This document shows positions 33,701 to 45,512 of a DNA stretch of 64,000 nucleotides, piece after piece. The stretch is taken from assembly GCF_000143535.2 (NCBI RefSeq), contig NC_037321.1, positions 124,001 through 188,000 on the forward strand. Reading direction: 5' to 3'. This DNA comes from Botrytis cinerea B05.10. Lineage: Eukaryota > Ascomycota > Leotiomycetes > Helotiales > Sclerotiniaceae. The notes under the pieces were generated by a model, which ran no database searches, had not been told where the DNA came from, and saw nothing but the letters and a program-made list of their open reading frames with translations. The position numbers were made by a program, and so were the translations under genes. Position 1 is the first letter of the stretch, and the number at the start of each line of letters is the position of its first letter.

Positions 33701-36504
33701 ATTTTTGGTACACCATCGTTTTTCTTGTAAATTTCATACCAGTCTTTTTTCCCCTCAAAAATAAATAATAAATAATATTAGTTATCAAGTTTTTTTTAAT
33801 TCATACCACCAAGTTCGAAGAACGAAAAAAAGAAAAGAAAGAGAAAAAAGCAAGCAAGTTCTGTCCAATCTAATCCGAAGCTGGGTGTCAAAAGCCTCCC
33901 TCTCCACATTCTGAACAAATCGGCATACAGCACAATTCACATTTCGATCTCATCATCAATTCAAGCCGCAGTCGCCGACCTACAGTATCGATATCTACTT
34001 TCATCGAATGAAGCACACGATCAAACCCGATTAGATTCGACCTTAACTTTCATATTCTTCAAACCAAGGGAAATCATCATTTCCCTACGTCCAAAATCTA
34101 CTCCACGTCTTTACTCCTAGAAAGGGACCCGGTCGTATGCAAGAAAACGTATTCGTTATCCCCTCCATCAGGGAATGCATGTCATAGATTTAGTACTCGT
34201 CCTACATCTCAGTTCAAATAACAACACTCTTCTCTCATACCCAAGCCATATTCGAAGTCAGCATCGAGTTCGAGAAAAGCTCTCAGCCAAACTCTAATGT
34301 TTCTACTCTGATCTTACCTATACTGTCTACCTCGGTCTACACATATGCACCAATCTCGACGTTTTTGGTTTCTTTTTTTCCAAAACAAGAAAAAGCTTTG
34401 CATACTTCGCATCTTTCATATCTCGCCCATCAAATTCAACCTTCGATAAAAATACTAATTGGTGATCGCTGCCATTTCACTTCCGACACGCTCCTTACTA
34501 TATTATACCATTTATATATATTCCTTTCTGCGTTAAGAATATATCTTTTTCACAGCCTTTAAATTCAAACCAGCCCTTTTTCTCCCCACTACATCTTAAC
34601 CTATAGTTTCAAGACTTTAGCAAGCACCCAAAACTGCGCAGCATTGCACCAAAATACCGACCGCATATTCTCAACCTTTGCAAAATTCCTTTGCCCGGAC
34701 TCGGAGTCAACGAAGCACCAGTGCCTCATTCCAAATCCTCTGAAGGCAACAGCCACACTCGACTACTCATATCAAGAACGTGTCTAGCCTGCATCCGAAT
34801 CCTGCCGTTCGAAGCCTCCATTTCCATCCCAAACAACACGTCAACCGTTTTTTGATTTATACAATACACAATCGGATGAAATTTAGAGCCGGAAAATAGT
34901 ATATCAAAGTTCGAAACTATACCGAGAATCCGATCAGCGGACTTGATCGCCTTCTTCCGTGGAGAGTAAACAAACCAGTTAGAAAGCCTTTGATTTGGCC
35001 CAGCCTTTTCCAGGCGTTTGAAGCATTTTCCTGAATCGTTGAAATTGGTGTGACCACATTCAGCAGATCAGCCATCCATCAGCCGCCTTTGCACCATACA
35101 CGAGATCTGAGCAATCAAGAAAAAGGCCACACGCACGCTTTACCTTTTTAGCTGACTACTGCCATTCTTCTTTGCCCAGTACAAGTTACTTAAGTTACTC
35201 ATAAAACCTGCAAGTGCCTTCTAGACCCACCATTTGTATGTATTTCACGCTTTACCCTTTTTATTTATTCTTATTTTCACACCATCCTCATCCTTGCACC
35301 TGGGAAGTCATATGTGCTATTCTATATACGGGACTAGGATGGTGAATTCATAACCTCCACCTCAATCACCACGCAACCTTACCACTAGGCTTTCGTTATA
35401 CCCTTGGGTATACACTCGTTGATGTGCACATGCTACTTACTACCTACCTACTACTACACCACCTTCTCCAACGACTTGTCACCAGCACATTCATCATGAC
35501 GGCATGCTTCTGATACACGAATACTGACATTTACCTCGCAACGAACAGGTTCTGTTAAAAGGTTCGACCATTCGGCTGGCTGCATATCTTCTGGCAATCC
35601 GTAAATCCTATCGAACATCCAAGAAACTTCAAATTCTTTGTCCTGTACGTGCCTGCACCCTACCCTCATTATGAATGCGACTAAGCTATGAACGCCCCTC
35701 GTCAAGCCATCTTGAGAACACTGTTGTTCTCTTCACCATTTGTAAAGTTACTCAGGCTGATTGACCCACAGAGTTTCCTTTAGAATCGTTATCGACACTT
35801 ACTATTTTAGTTTCATGCTCCCGAGACTTTGTTCAGACGATTTACGCCTTTGCCCTAGTTATTTCTAGAGTGCGGGAACTTAAGATCGCTAGTCAAGATC
35901 TTGGAAAACAAGCGTTGTTGAAAAAGCATTCAGCTCTGAAACTATTCCTTCGACTAGCCCGTTCTACTCAAGTTCTATTACTTAAACTCGGCATCTCATC
36001 ATTAATCGTTTTAAGTCGTTGTCGATCGAACTTTAATTCTTCCCAATAACGGAAACAGAAAAGGAGCCACTCTACCTAAGAGATCTAGGGCACAAGATCT
36101 ATCTAACAGACTACCACTATCCACCCAATACTCTGTCACCTAAGTCTATCTTTCAAGATACTCCACTTCTATCGAGAGTTCTCTGACCGATTATAATCCA
36201 TTTCTCGAATCTTCATATAGATACGCAACGTAACAACACTCAAGTTCTCGCTCTTCTTCACAACCTCATCACTTTAAGATTTCTACAACTTCCATGGACC
36301 AAGCCTTCTACACTATTATCAATAAGCAATAGTAGAACTTCTCAACTCGTGGAAGCTTCTACTCAGTGTTCTTGTGGTGTCAATAGCATCTTTTAGCCCT
36401 TTTCATCTCCCACCGCCAAACTGGCCTACTCAACTTACACCTTGTTCGACGTACGTGTATCCCATAACCTTCACACTGTCAAAGATATTCTTCCTGCTAA
36501 TACG
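33701..36504 (+). promoter_or_regulatory. Long pyrimidine-rich leader/promoter upstream of MedA with short uORFs
   Basis: About 2.8 kb rich in C/T runs on the plus strand, with no conserved coding sequence. Short ATG-started upstream ORFs occur at 34009-34035 (8 aa), 34137-34187 (16 aa) and 34345-34449 (34 aa). A consensus intron candidate lies at 36451-36519 (donor GTACGT, CTAAT branch-like, acceptor CATACAG) just before the coding region. Medusa genes in Aspergillus are known for long, spliced 5' leaders. Whether the transcript starts this far upstream here is inference, since no transcription start can be read. Confidence 0.5.
34345..34449 (+). other. Candidate upstream ORF in the MedA leader
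   Basis: An ATG-initiated 34-residue frame (starting MHQSRRFWFLFF) that ends well before the MedA coding region. It is the longest of the ATG-started short frames I translated in the leader. It would act, if at all, by limiting ribosome access to the main ORF. There is no evidence here that it is translated. Confidence 0.3.
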
Positions 36505-38956
36505 ATGCTTTTCATACAGTCCGAACACCTATCTTCTGGTAGACCGATAATAATTGACGAAACTTATCCATCACCAGAGACTACAGCCTTACACGAAGGA
36601 GGGTACGAGGGAGCCCTTGTGCCCCGGGCGGATTCCCCGACAGATATTCTGTCAATGTCTGCCTACGGGAAGCCGCAACCACCACAGCTTCATGGTGAGT
36701 ACAGCGAAGAACAGCTTTACATATTGACTTATTGTCTGTCATGCGAACAATGAAATCACTAACTTTAAAGTAGGCTACGATACTGCCCGGTCATATCCAG
36801 AGAATGCATTTCCATATCAGACCCCTTCATATGGAACGCAGTCTTCAATTCCAACATCTACTCCAGCACCAGTTTATCACAATGCCGGGCAAATGACGCC
36901 ACTAGGTTATGGATCGGGTAGCACACGTACTACTTACGATGAGCAATCGGGACCTTACTTGAATGTTGGGTCTACGCCGATACCCGAAGTTACATCCTTC
37001 TCGCCCCAGCGGGGAAGTCAGGGTACTCAAGTGAGCGTCTACATAACTACCTTGTACGAGTTATTAACCTCGAACTCGCCGACCTTTTATTTGGTGTTTG
37101 GACAGCAAAAATGCCAGGCCTCAGTAAGAAAAATGAATCAGTCGGGAGGGGTATGCAGCTACATTGTGACCTGTGAAGTTCCTCAATTCGCATCGACAAA
37201 TTGGTCCACTTCTAGAGTACCAGTATCAATGTTCATGGAAGGTGACGGAGATGTTATTTCCAAGGTTGATGTTGGGGATTTCACTTTCGAAAGTGATGTA
37301 CACTCACTTGAAGGAACTAGGAAGCGAAAAATCTCGACTGAATCTGCAGAATTGATGAGAAGCCCACCGAAAAGAAACTCCCAACAGCTAAAGCCAAAGG
37401 AGGAATTTCCTTATGCATTCTCATCAAGTGATGGCTCGCCATCCTCATACTCACCATACCTTCAAGCAAGTTCTGCCTACAGTAACATGATGCCTCAATA
37501 CAATAGATCCGGCGCCTATTCAACCCAGTCAGCGCCTAGAAATATGGGTTATGGATATGGAAGTTCTTCAACAGCGTCACCGCCCACCCTGAAAGCTCAT
37601 TCTCCGCATGTATCTACTTGGAATTCTGGCTACGCAACGATCGGCTCAAGTATGGCGCGCAGCCCTGGATTACCATCCAACTCAATGCAGCGATCAAATA
37701 TGACATCCTTGCCGTCTCCTGGCAACCCAGCCTTGATAAGAACTTCGACCTTGCAATCCTCCAGTCCGGGTGCCACGCCTCATGCAGGCCACACTTACAA
37801 TCCATATCCAATGTACGCAAATAAGGCGAAATTGGAGATTAGTGGAGACTTGGGTGATATGATGGTAAATAATTGGACTGCAGAAGAATGGGAATCAAAG
37901 AGGCGGCTTGTGCAATTCAAACGATCACAATCTGGCTGCACAATTACGACAACTTTCAACGCCATTTCAGCCGATGAACGACCACCTCAATCCGTTGTAA
38001 TCAGTTGCATATACTGGGAAGAAAAGAATGATTGTTATGTCACAAGCGTGGATACTATTACTCTATTGGAATCACTAGTCGCCGCAAAGTTTACAGTCGA
38101 GGAAAAGAACAGGATACGGAGAAATCTGGAAGGTTTCCGGCCTGCAACTGTATCCAAAGGAAAGCCTGACAGCGAGGAATTTTTCAAAGTCATCATGGCG
38201 TTCCCCAATCCCAAGCCTCGTAACATTGAAAAAGATGTCAAGGTCTTCCACTGGAAGGATTTAGGTCCCGCTTTGAAAAAGATCATCAGCAAATATGTAA
38301 GCACTCATCACGATATATTTAATTCTTGGCCCGAACTGAATACTAACAATGAATTGTAGTCCGCCAGTCCTGCTTCGACTCTTCCACCCACACATGCTCC
38401 TGCCCTTCTGACACCTGTTAGCTCCACTGGTTACGCCACGGAAGCTTCGTCTGCAGGTCTACCGTACACAAGTGATCATCATGGAGGAATTTCGCCGCGA
38501 TCAATATCAGGATCAACAACCTCTACATCGTACAATTCCAACATTCCCGCACAAAGAGCAATTTCGCCGCAGAGTCAAAAATCAATAGGCTATCAGGGTG
38601 GCCCCCCTGATCTAAGAATCGCAGTACCACATGGTGCACAAGAATCGAGTCATTGGCCACAAGGAACTACACATCACATGCCTACACCACAACAACAATA
38701 TCAAGCACAACTTGGAAATGCGGCAGCCGTAGCAGCAAGCGCTAGAAGCTCATGGGACTTATCGAATTATCTTGAAAATGGTTCCGCGACTGCCGCCGGC
38801 ACTTCGGGTACAGGGGTTGATTATCAAGGTCAAGGTCAACAACATCAGACGCCGAGAAACGTTGTAGATGGTTCAATGACTGGCGGGGGTAATGGAAATC
38901 GCGCTTTGTCTTCGCTTCAGCATCAACAACAGAGTCAGCAGATACCGCGTACTTGA
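36505..38956 (+). CDS. medA: Medusa (MedA/Acr1/Ren1-type) developmental regulator
   Basis: Three coding exons: 36505-36694, 36774-38296 and 38360-38956. They give 769 aa from ATG 36505, or 719 aa from ATG 36655. Medusa proteins are nuclear regulators needed for normal conidiophore patterning, conidiation and often virulence or adhesion in Aspergillus, Magnaporthe (Acr1) and Fusarium (Ren1). Evidence: an N-terminal IPT-like block (IPEVTSFSPQRGSQGTQVSV, later SPTFYLVFGQQKCQAS), a basic Ser/Pro-rich linker, and the highly conserved core. The core includes WTAEEWESKRRLVQFKRSQSG, ERPPQSVVISCIYW, TVEEKNRIRRNLEGFRP, SEEFFKVIMAFPNPKPRNIE and KVFHWKDLGPALKKIISKY. The C-terminal 200 residues are Gln/Ser-rich. 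If 36451-36519 is spliced out as a 5' intron, ATG 36505 is removed and ATG 36655 (MSAYGKPQPPQ) becomes the start. Confidence 0.93.
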
Positions 38957-41900
38957 ATCGTGAATCGATTACGCGGTCCTATTGGATGCAGGACATAAGC
39001 TGATGAAGTCAAACTATGGGCTCATTGCATCACATCTGATAGGGAACCTGGGATTTCGTGGGTGTGTATGAGAGCGTTGAGTGGGTGTCTTGTGCTGTTG
39101 TGCTTTTTATTTTCTTCTCTACCGTTTTGCGAGCGATGGAATCCATTGGTCATGGGGTGTTGTTTCTCTTTAAACATGGGGTATGAAAGTGGGTTAGTGC
39201 AAGATGATGAATGCTCATTCGGCAGAAGTTATCTCGTATTACCCTCACATGCACATTCATGCATCAACATACCTTGCACAAATCCATGCATTACCACCCT
39301 GACAACCCTTGCTGCACATCAATTTATCTCTAATCGACAAATCGACCTATCAACATATCCATTGCCGTCGAAACGACTATTATCTACATTCAAGGTATGC
39401 AGAAATACCTCTTGGTTGTTTTGTCACTACACTTCCTTCTCTAAGCGACCTGCGTCTCACGAAACACTTTTGTTTATTCGTTGCTTTCGATGATACTTGC
39501 TCTCAATGGATCCAAGCATACTACCATGGCTTTTTACGACTTTAATATCCACTACTACAGCTTCCACTATTCTACTACCTTGTCACCCACCTATTACGAC
39601 TTTACTATTCCGATATACAGCTGAATCCTTTGAACGCTACATTCATCCTCCACACCCTCTTCAGATCTATTCATCCCACTCTACGCAATCATCTTCGTTC
39701 TATAACACAGCCACCATACTACTATGTTACCGCCACCCGCTTATTTTCCTGTTTCTTACTGTTTACATGCATGACTATCTATCTTCAGATTCCTTATCTA
39801 TCTTACTCGTGTATCACCTGATGCACTACGACACTACTGCACCCGAGTTCGAATATTCTCTCAATACTTAATTTAGACTTCATTGCGTATGTTTTTCTCT
39901 GGATGGGAAGGGGCGAACCGGATGGCTCGGGCTGGACTTATTAAAAATCATTGATGGTGTGGCGTTTATCAATCCAGTTGCTATCTACTGCATTTTATCG
40001 TACTAGCATATACCAAGATTCCTTTTGGCCACTTACCTTGCGCTATTTTTCCCTATTTTCTTGCTTTGGACTTCTTATTCGTATCTGTGCTACATATGCT
40101 TTATTCGATGGCTTTTCTGGAATTCCGAAAAAGATCTTGTTTCATATTATCATATGGCATCATCACTGGCACACATATCAAATAAAAAAGACCTACCTAC
40201 CTATCTTGGAAACCATCCCTAGCTATGGATCGTACCCTTGCTTGCTTGGCATATCTTTGCACGATTTGGAGAAGTATGCACAGCTTGCATTGCATTGTGC
40301 ATATTGCTTGCATGCGAATAACTCCCGAGGATCACGGATTTTAGCCTGTGTCGCTTGGATTGGCCAATACACCATACTCTGCAATACATTGGACACAAGA
40401 ACGCCCATGCGTAACTTTTGTGTTCTCGTCAATAACGGGTTATCATTGCTTTGAAAGCCCATCGATAGATCGGCTTTATTGCTCCACAGTCAACTCTCTA
40501 CGATAAGAGAGTTAGCCTGCAGATTTGTCACGGTCTCTCTTTACTGCCGTTTCACCTCCTATCTGGCCAAAGCAGATCTTCTTTAGTCTTCTGGTTTCTT
40601 TACAATTTGTCTATTACTACTTAGCCTGCTTTGCTTCGCATTCTGCTACGTAGCGGAGGTGTTGAGGAGAGATATATCTTTACCGTTACTAGATACCATT
40701 TGAGCGAGTCCGTCAAATTAGTTGAGACATCAATTTGTTCTCCTTTCATTTATGTCAATTTCCTTTACGTTTTATTTGTCATTCAGGGTTCATACTGTTA
40801 GCGGGTTAATCATTTTCCCTTTGTATTGGACTGGGCACACGGGCGGTGGGGGCCAAGCCGCAGTGGGCATTATAGGTTCGCATAGGAGAGGAGTTGGTCG
40901 GTCACCAAAAATACGTGTTTTCATTCTTTTGTTCTGGTCTGATGTGGCTTGGTTTGGGAGGGCCTGATGGATGTGCTGGGTACATTTTGTGGGATTTGGA
41001 CTATAGCAAGGTTTTGATTTTTGTGGAATTACGGGGTATACATCTGTATGGCATCGCGAGATCTTAATAGCTGGGTTACTTGGAAGGGAATGGGAGATCT
41101 CGCTCGGTAGAGAGTTGGGTATGGATTAGACGGGAATGACGAGGAGATCGACGAGAGAGATGAGATGAAAGAATAAATTTTATTTTACTATCTATCCATC
41201 CATCTATCTACTATATACTGCCTAGGCATTTTAATTGGTTGTAGGCCTTGCATTACTTAATTCTTAATAAGAGATTTTTACATCATATCCATCCTGAAGC
41301 TTTTTTGTTTTTCTAAGGTGAATGAAGGCTGTTTCACATTGGCTTACTTTCGATGCGATGATCCCATGGGAATTGACCGTGACAGGCATCACTTCCTTCT
41401 AAATGCTTTCAACATACTTGTACCCTGATGGAAGATCTCTGACTCCAAATCCAAGGGTTAGTTCAAACTCAATCCGTAATAGTCCCGTGATCTTTGTACT
41501 ATCACACTAACCTAGATCGACATATGTGTCTAGAACCTAATTCTTCATGAAGATCTCGCGATTCTATTGTCTTATATCTGCCGCCAAATCGTGCTTTCAT
41601 TTACACGATATGGACGAGATCTTCCAATTAGAGTTCGCTCCTATGCTTCAGTAGATGGGATCCCTGATTATCAGTCAAAAAATTGACAAGTGATTCGACG
41701 TCTAGTAGCACAGACACACTTTGTTGCGCTGAAAGCGACGGAGATGCCTCCGTCGAGAATCAAAGGGGCGAGCAAGCGGGAGGATAATTGAAGACTAACA
41801 TGTGTCGTTGCGCTTCGGAAATGCCGATGAATATCTCGGTATAATATTGCTCTTCAGAGATACTAGCAATTCGATTGGCAAGAACGGCGAAGATAGACAG

Positions 41901-44855
41901 AGCGGGATGAAATTGTGTAAACTAGCGGCCCACAAGTAAAAAGGAAACAAAGGATTTCCAGCAGTTTGGGTCAGAATGGCGACCGCATTTTAAATCTCCT
42001 AGTTCTGTATTTCTAATCATTATTTTCTACCGTGTGCTGTACTGAGGTATGCAACCATATCCCTTGATGAGATCAAGTCACTTTCAAACCTTAATCTTTC
42101 TAGCACAGTTTACTAGAGAGATCCAGAAATTGGTATGTGCATCATACGTAAAAAAAAGTCGTACAAGATACAGCATACCATCGGAGACTCGGGAATCGGA
42201 TCATTTTTTCTAGTATTGTACGCTATGTAACATCGATGTACGGTACGTATGTACAGGAAGTGGGTCTTTTCGGATATGTTGTGATGCGGTATTGTGGTCG
42301 AGTGTTACGGCAAGAATAGGTGATTGAAGAATACTGGGCTGGGACCGATACACAAGACTGGGAGGCTGGGATACACAAATACTCGGGATGTATAAAAATC
42401 TCTTCACTTTTTCACTTATATTGTCTTGTATTAGCTGGAGCAGGGCCGAGACAAGAAGGGTACCCCTTGGGGACTGTGTATAATGAAATGAATGAGCTCG
42501 GAATTAGTGTCTACATTGAGCCGTATTACTTGGAATAATCCTAGAGATCTGAGGAATTTGGAAGAAGAGTTAAGAACAAGAAACTTGGGAATATCGTCAG
42601 GCGCAACGCACACGAAGAACCACCTTGGACTCCAAAACTGGGTTGGTTGAAGTTGTCACGGTACTTGTTTGTAGTTTTGTGTGACTGGACGAGTGTTTTT
42701 ATGTATGTTCGTGTGCATGCATGCATGCTGCAATGCATATGCAAATGTAGAGCTACGTTTATGGTAATATCTACGGGTAACGGGTCTTTGCGCAGTGGTC
42801 TTGTGGCACTTTTGTTGTGTTCTACTGGTTGATACCATGAATATTATTAAAGTGGCGTATCGGTTTCAAGTTTATCAGCTAGTGCTTTCTTTCTTCCTCA
42901 TCACTTCATCTTCATCGAGGCGCCAGCGGCATTTAATCAAATTTGGAGTTCATCTCAATGAGGAAATAGATTGAATTGCCTGCGTATACACAAAAAGTCC
43001 CAATAATGCAAATGGGCTTCCTTTCTTGTCAGTTCTTCAAAAATGTACTTACGTTGTACATGGAACATTACCTCCTACTATGTCGGGCCACATCGGTCAT
43101 CATAAACCGAGAAGTCTCGGTCACGGTCTCAGTTCCTTATTCATCAAGATAACATGAGAATAGGGATAATCATGTCGATGATGATGGAGACTTTAATCAT
43201 GTCTAACATCAGAATGTCTTTCTTCAATACTGAAAGTATTACTTGTAATTTTGTGCGGGTACCCATGAAATCAAGGGCAAGGTCTCAGCTTGTCAGCGAT
43301 GATGTGGATAGATGCACAACCCTTCGATTTGATGGGTAATTTGCGAGACTTCGAGGAATCTCAAGATCTTCTAGGCCTGACTATCGTGGAGATGACGCTT
43401 TGCCATCCGTATGGTCAACTTCGTTGGCAAGCTCAAGTTTTGTATCTAAGTGGAGGTTGGGGGAGTGGATCCAGCCTGGGTTCACAGTAGTTGCATAGCG
43501 CGCCCCCACTCTTTGATGACGAGATGATTAGCCCGGACTCACCATTTGTGGAGCTCTTCTGCAATTGGAAAATCATTTCGGGCCATCGTCAACCAAAAAT
43601 CCTGAAATGGCCGTTGTACGAAGTTGGTGTGAAAATGATAACACAAATTTGGATCTGCCAAGAATCCTGCAAGGATGTAATCATCTTTCGATTTCAAAGT
43701 CTGTGCACCGATATGGGTAGTAGATAGTTGCTGAAGTTTCGCGCCAGTGAGTAGTGGCGGCACCGGGAAGATCATTGCTAGCTTCAACTTCGAAATTACT
43801 TGGCTGGGCGGGGACGGGCACTAAAGTAGAATCGGCGAGATGCCATGCTAATGCTAATGGATGTGGGGATGAATGTGACCTTGTTTAGCTCAAGTCTGAG
43901 CGTATTGTTGGTCAATTAGCAAGTAAATTAGTGAGATGAGATGAGCTGCCAGCGATGAGTTGTCGAATGATATTGAGTCATGATGTATTCGTGGTCGTGT
44001 CGATTGGGAGATAGGTTAAGACGAGCTTGGCATCTTGGTAAAGGGGTTTTTCACTTTCTAGTTAGTAAAAAACTATAAGGCCCTTGAATTAGTATTTGTT
44101 TAGCTAAACTGTCAGAGTGTGTCTACGTGAGACGGGAATAATCCGGAGAAGTGTTGAGTGTAAGTGTTCTAGTGGGGCACATTATTGAATTCTTAAGGGT
44201 AATGATGTAGAAATAAGAAATACATTAAAGTTTGAAGCTTAGACATATCTGTAAAGGACGGTGAGTAAAGAAGATCGTGAGCGACAAACATGATTCCGAT
44301 ATAGGGAAAGTCCATGGAAAGAACAACTAGAGAGTAGAACGATTTCGCAGATATGTATGCTAACATTTTCGTCTTGAGATTGGAGGTAGATCTCGTTTGC
44401 CCAAGCTAGTTTATGCAATATGTAATTATGTGTAGGCTTTCAATGCTATCGATGCCTATCATATTAATTTGCCCTCCGCTCTTGAAGCTAGAACCTTCTA
44501 CGGCTGCCGGTAATTGTATCCGAGCAAGGAGTGAGCAGCGCCCCATGCCACAGCAGTTTCAAGCGGAGTCCAAAACAACGATAATGATAGTCTGAATAGG
44601 CAGAAGTTGCAATTTCAAGGGTCTCTCGAGAAGTTTATCTTTTGACCATGTTGATACCACGATGTTAGGAGCGAAAAGCTGTGTTGCTGAAGATAGATGC
44701 TAGTAACTTCCTCAAATTCTCACCGAAGCCGTGATATCATCGAAGACTCCGAAGAAATTATCATTGTGACTGGTGGGCATACGTATACCAGGGCGTTGAG
44801 TTGACGTAGCCTGATGGAAGCCTAAAGTAGAAAGGGGTGTGATGCGTAGGCGAGA
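38957..44855. other. Gene-poor region after MedA
   Basis: The first 2 kb is C/T-rich on the plus strand and may be a long MedA 3' UTR. Open frames there (39062-39493, 39497-39871, 39951-40454) have UTR-like composition and no domains. Further right, 41000-44855 has only fragments. One is a minus frame at 43539-43787 whose end (FPIAEELHKW) coincides with a GTGAGT donor and which reads LAGFLADPNLCYHFHTNF; it might be one exon of an unmodelled or decayed gene. An 8-bp perfect hairpin (CGACGGAG, ATGC loop) lies at 41736-41755. Confidence 0.35.
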
Positions 44856-45512
44856 ATGACACCTTCGGAGATACATTGCGTTGCGATCAATTTTGTATAC
44901 AAGACTCGGCAACACGCTCAACAACTCCAGTGTTCAAAGTTAAGTGACTCAAAACTACAGACAGTCACAAGTGTGAATCATTACAGTATTGAATTGAAAA
45001 TTATTATGATCATGAGATTATCTTGTGAGAGCTTCGTGCCGGCTCGAGAGGTTGAGTTTGGAAACACATGTGCCTTGGGAATGAAGATTAAACATAACTC
45101 GGGGCCTGAGAAACTGGTCGCAGGCTACCACGGCGTTTGCCTGGTAAGTATGCATCGGTGACTGACCATCGTTGGTGAATTACCCAAAGAGGACACTTTT
45201 TAGAGAGGGATTATTTGGAATCCACAGCTATACCATATATGGGCATCTCGGGAGCCCAGAGGAAATGCTACCCTGAAGGGATTAAATATCTCAGAATAAG
45301 TTTTTATGTCGGCCAACTGATGCTACGAGAACTTAGTCGCATAATTAGGAAAAGATTTTGCGAGGCTGATTTTCTAGCTACCAAGGTAAGCAGTAAACAA
45401 CCGAGGAATTGAGCGCAGTATGCAACCCTTTCAACATCATATCAGCTTTTCTAGAGATTTAAGCGTTGAATTTCAGATGAAGGAATATCGTCGCAGTTAC
45501 GACTTTATTTAG
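44856..45512 (+). CDS. Candidate three-exon orphan protein (167 aa)
   Basis: The frame starting at ATG 44856 ends at a consensus donor (GTAAGT, 45144). It resumes after an acceptor at 45204-45205 as RDYLESTAIPYMGISGAQRK, and ends at another consensus donor (GTAAGC, 45386). It resumes after TTTCAG at 45477 as MKEYRRSYDFI and a stop. All three exons (44856-45143, 45206-45385, 45477-45512) are whole codons, and the introns are 62 and 91 bp with CTGAC-like branch sequence in the first. The middle exon has a basic helical stretch (MLRELSRIIRKRFCEADF). No family is recognised and the first 50 residues look less protein-like, so the true start may be 45006 or 45012. Chance agreement of splice sites cannot be excluded. 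Confidence 0.4.

Noticed and set aside
39062..40454. Several plus frames of 100-167 aa downstream of MedA
   Set aside because: Pyrimidine-rich DNA gives long frames full of Ser/Leu/Phe/Tyr; no domain, no splice logic. More likely 3' UTR or spacer.
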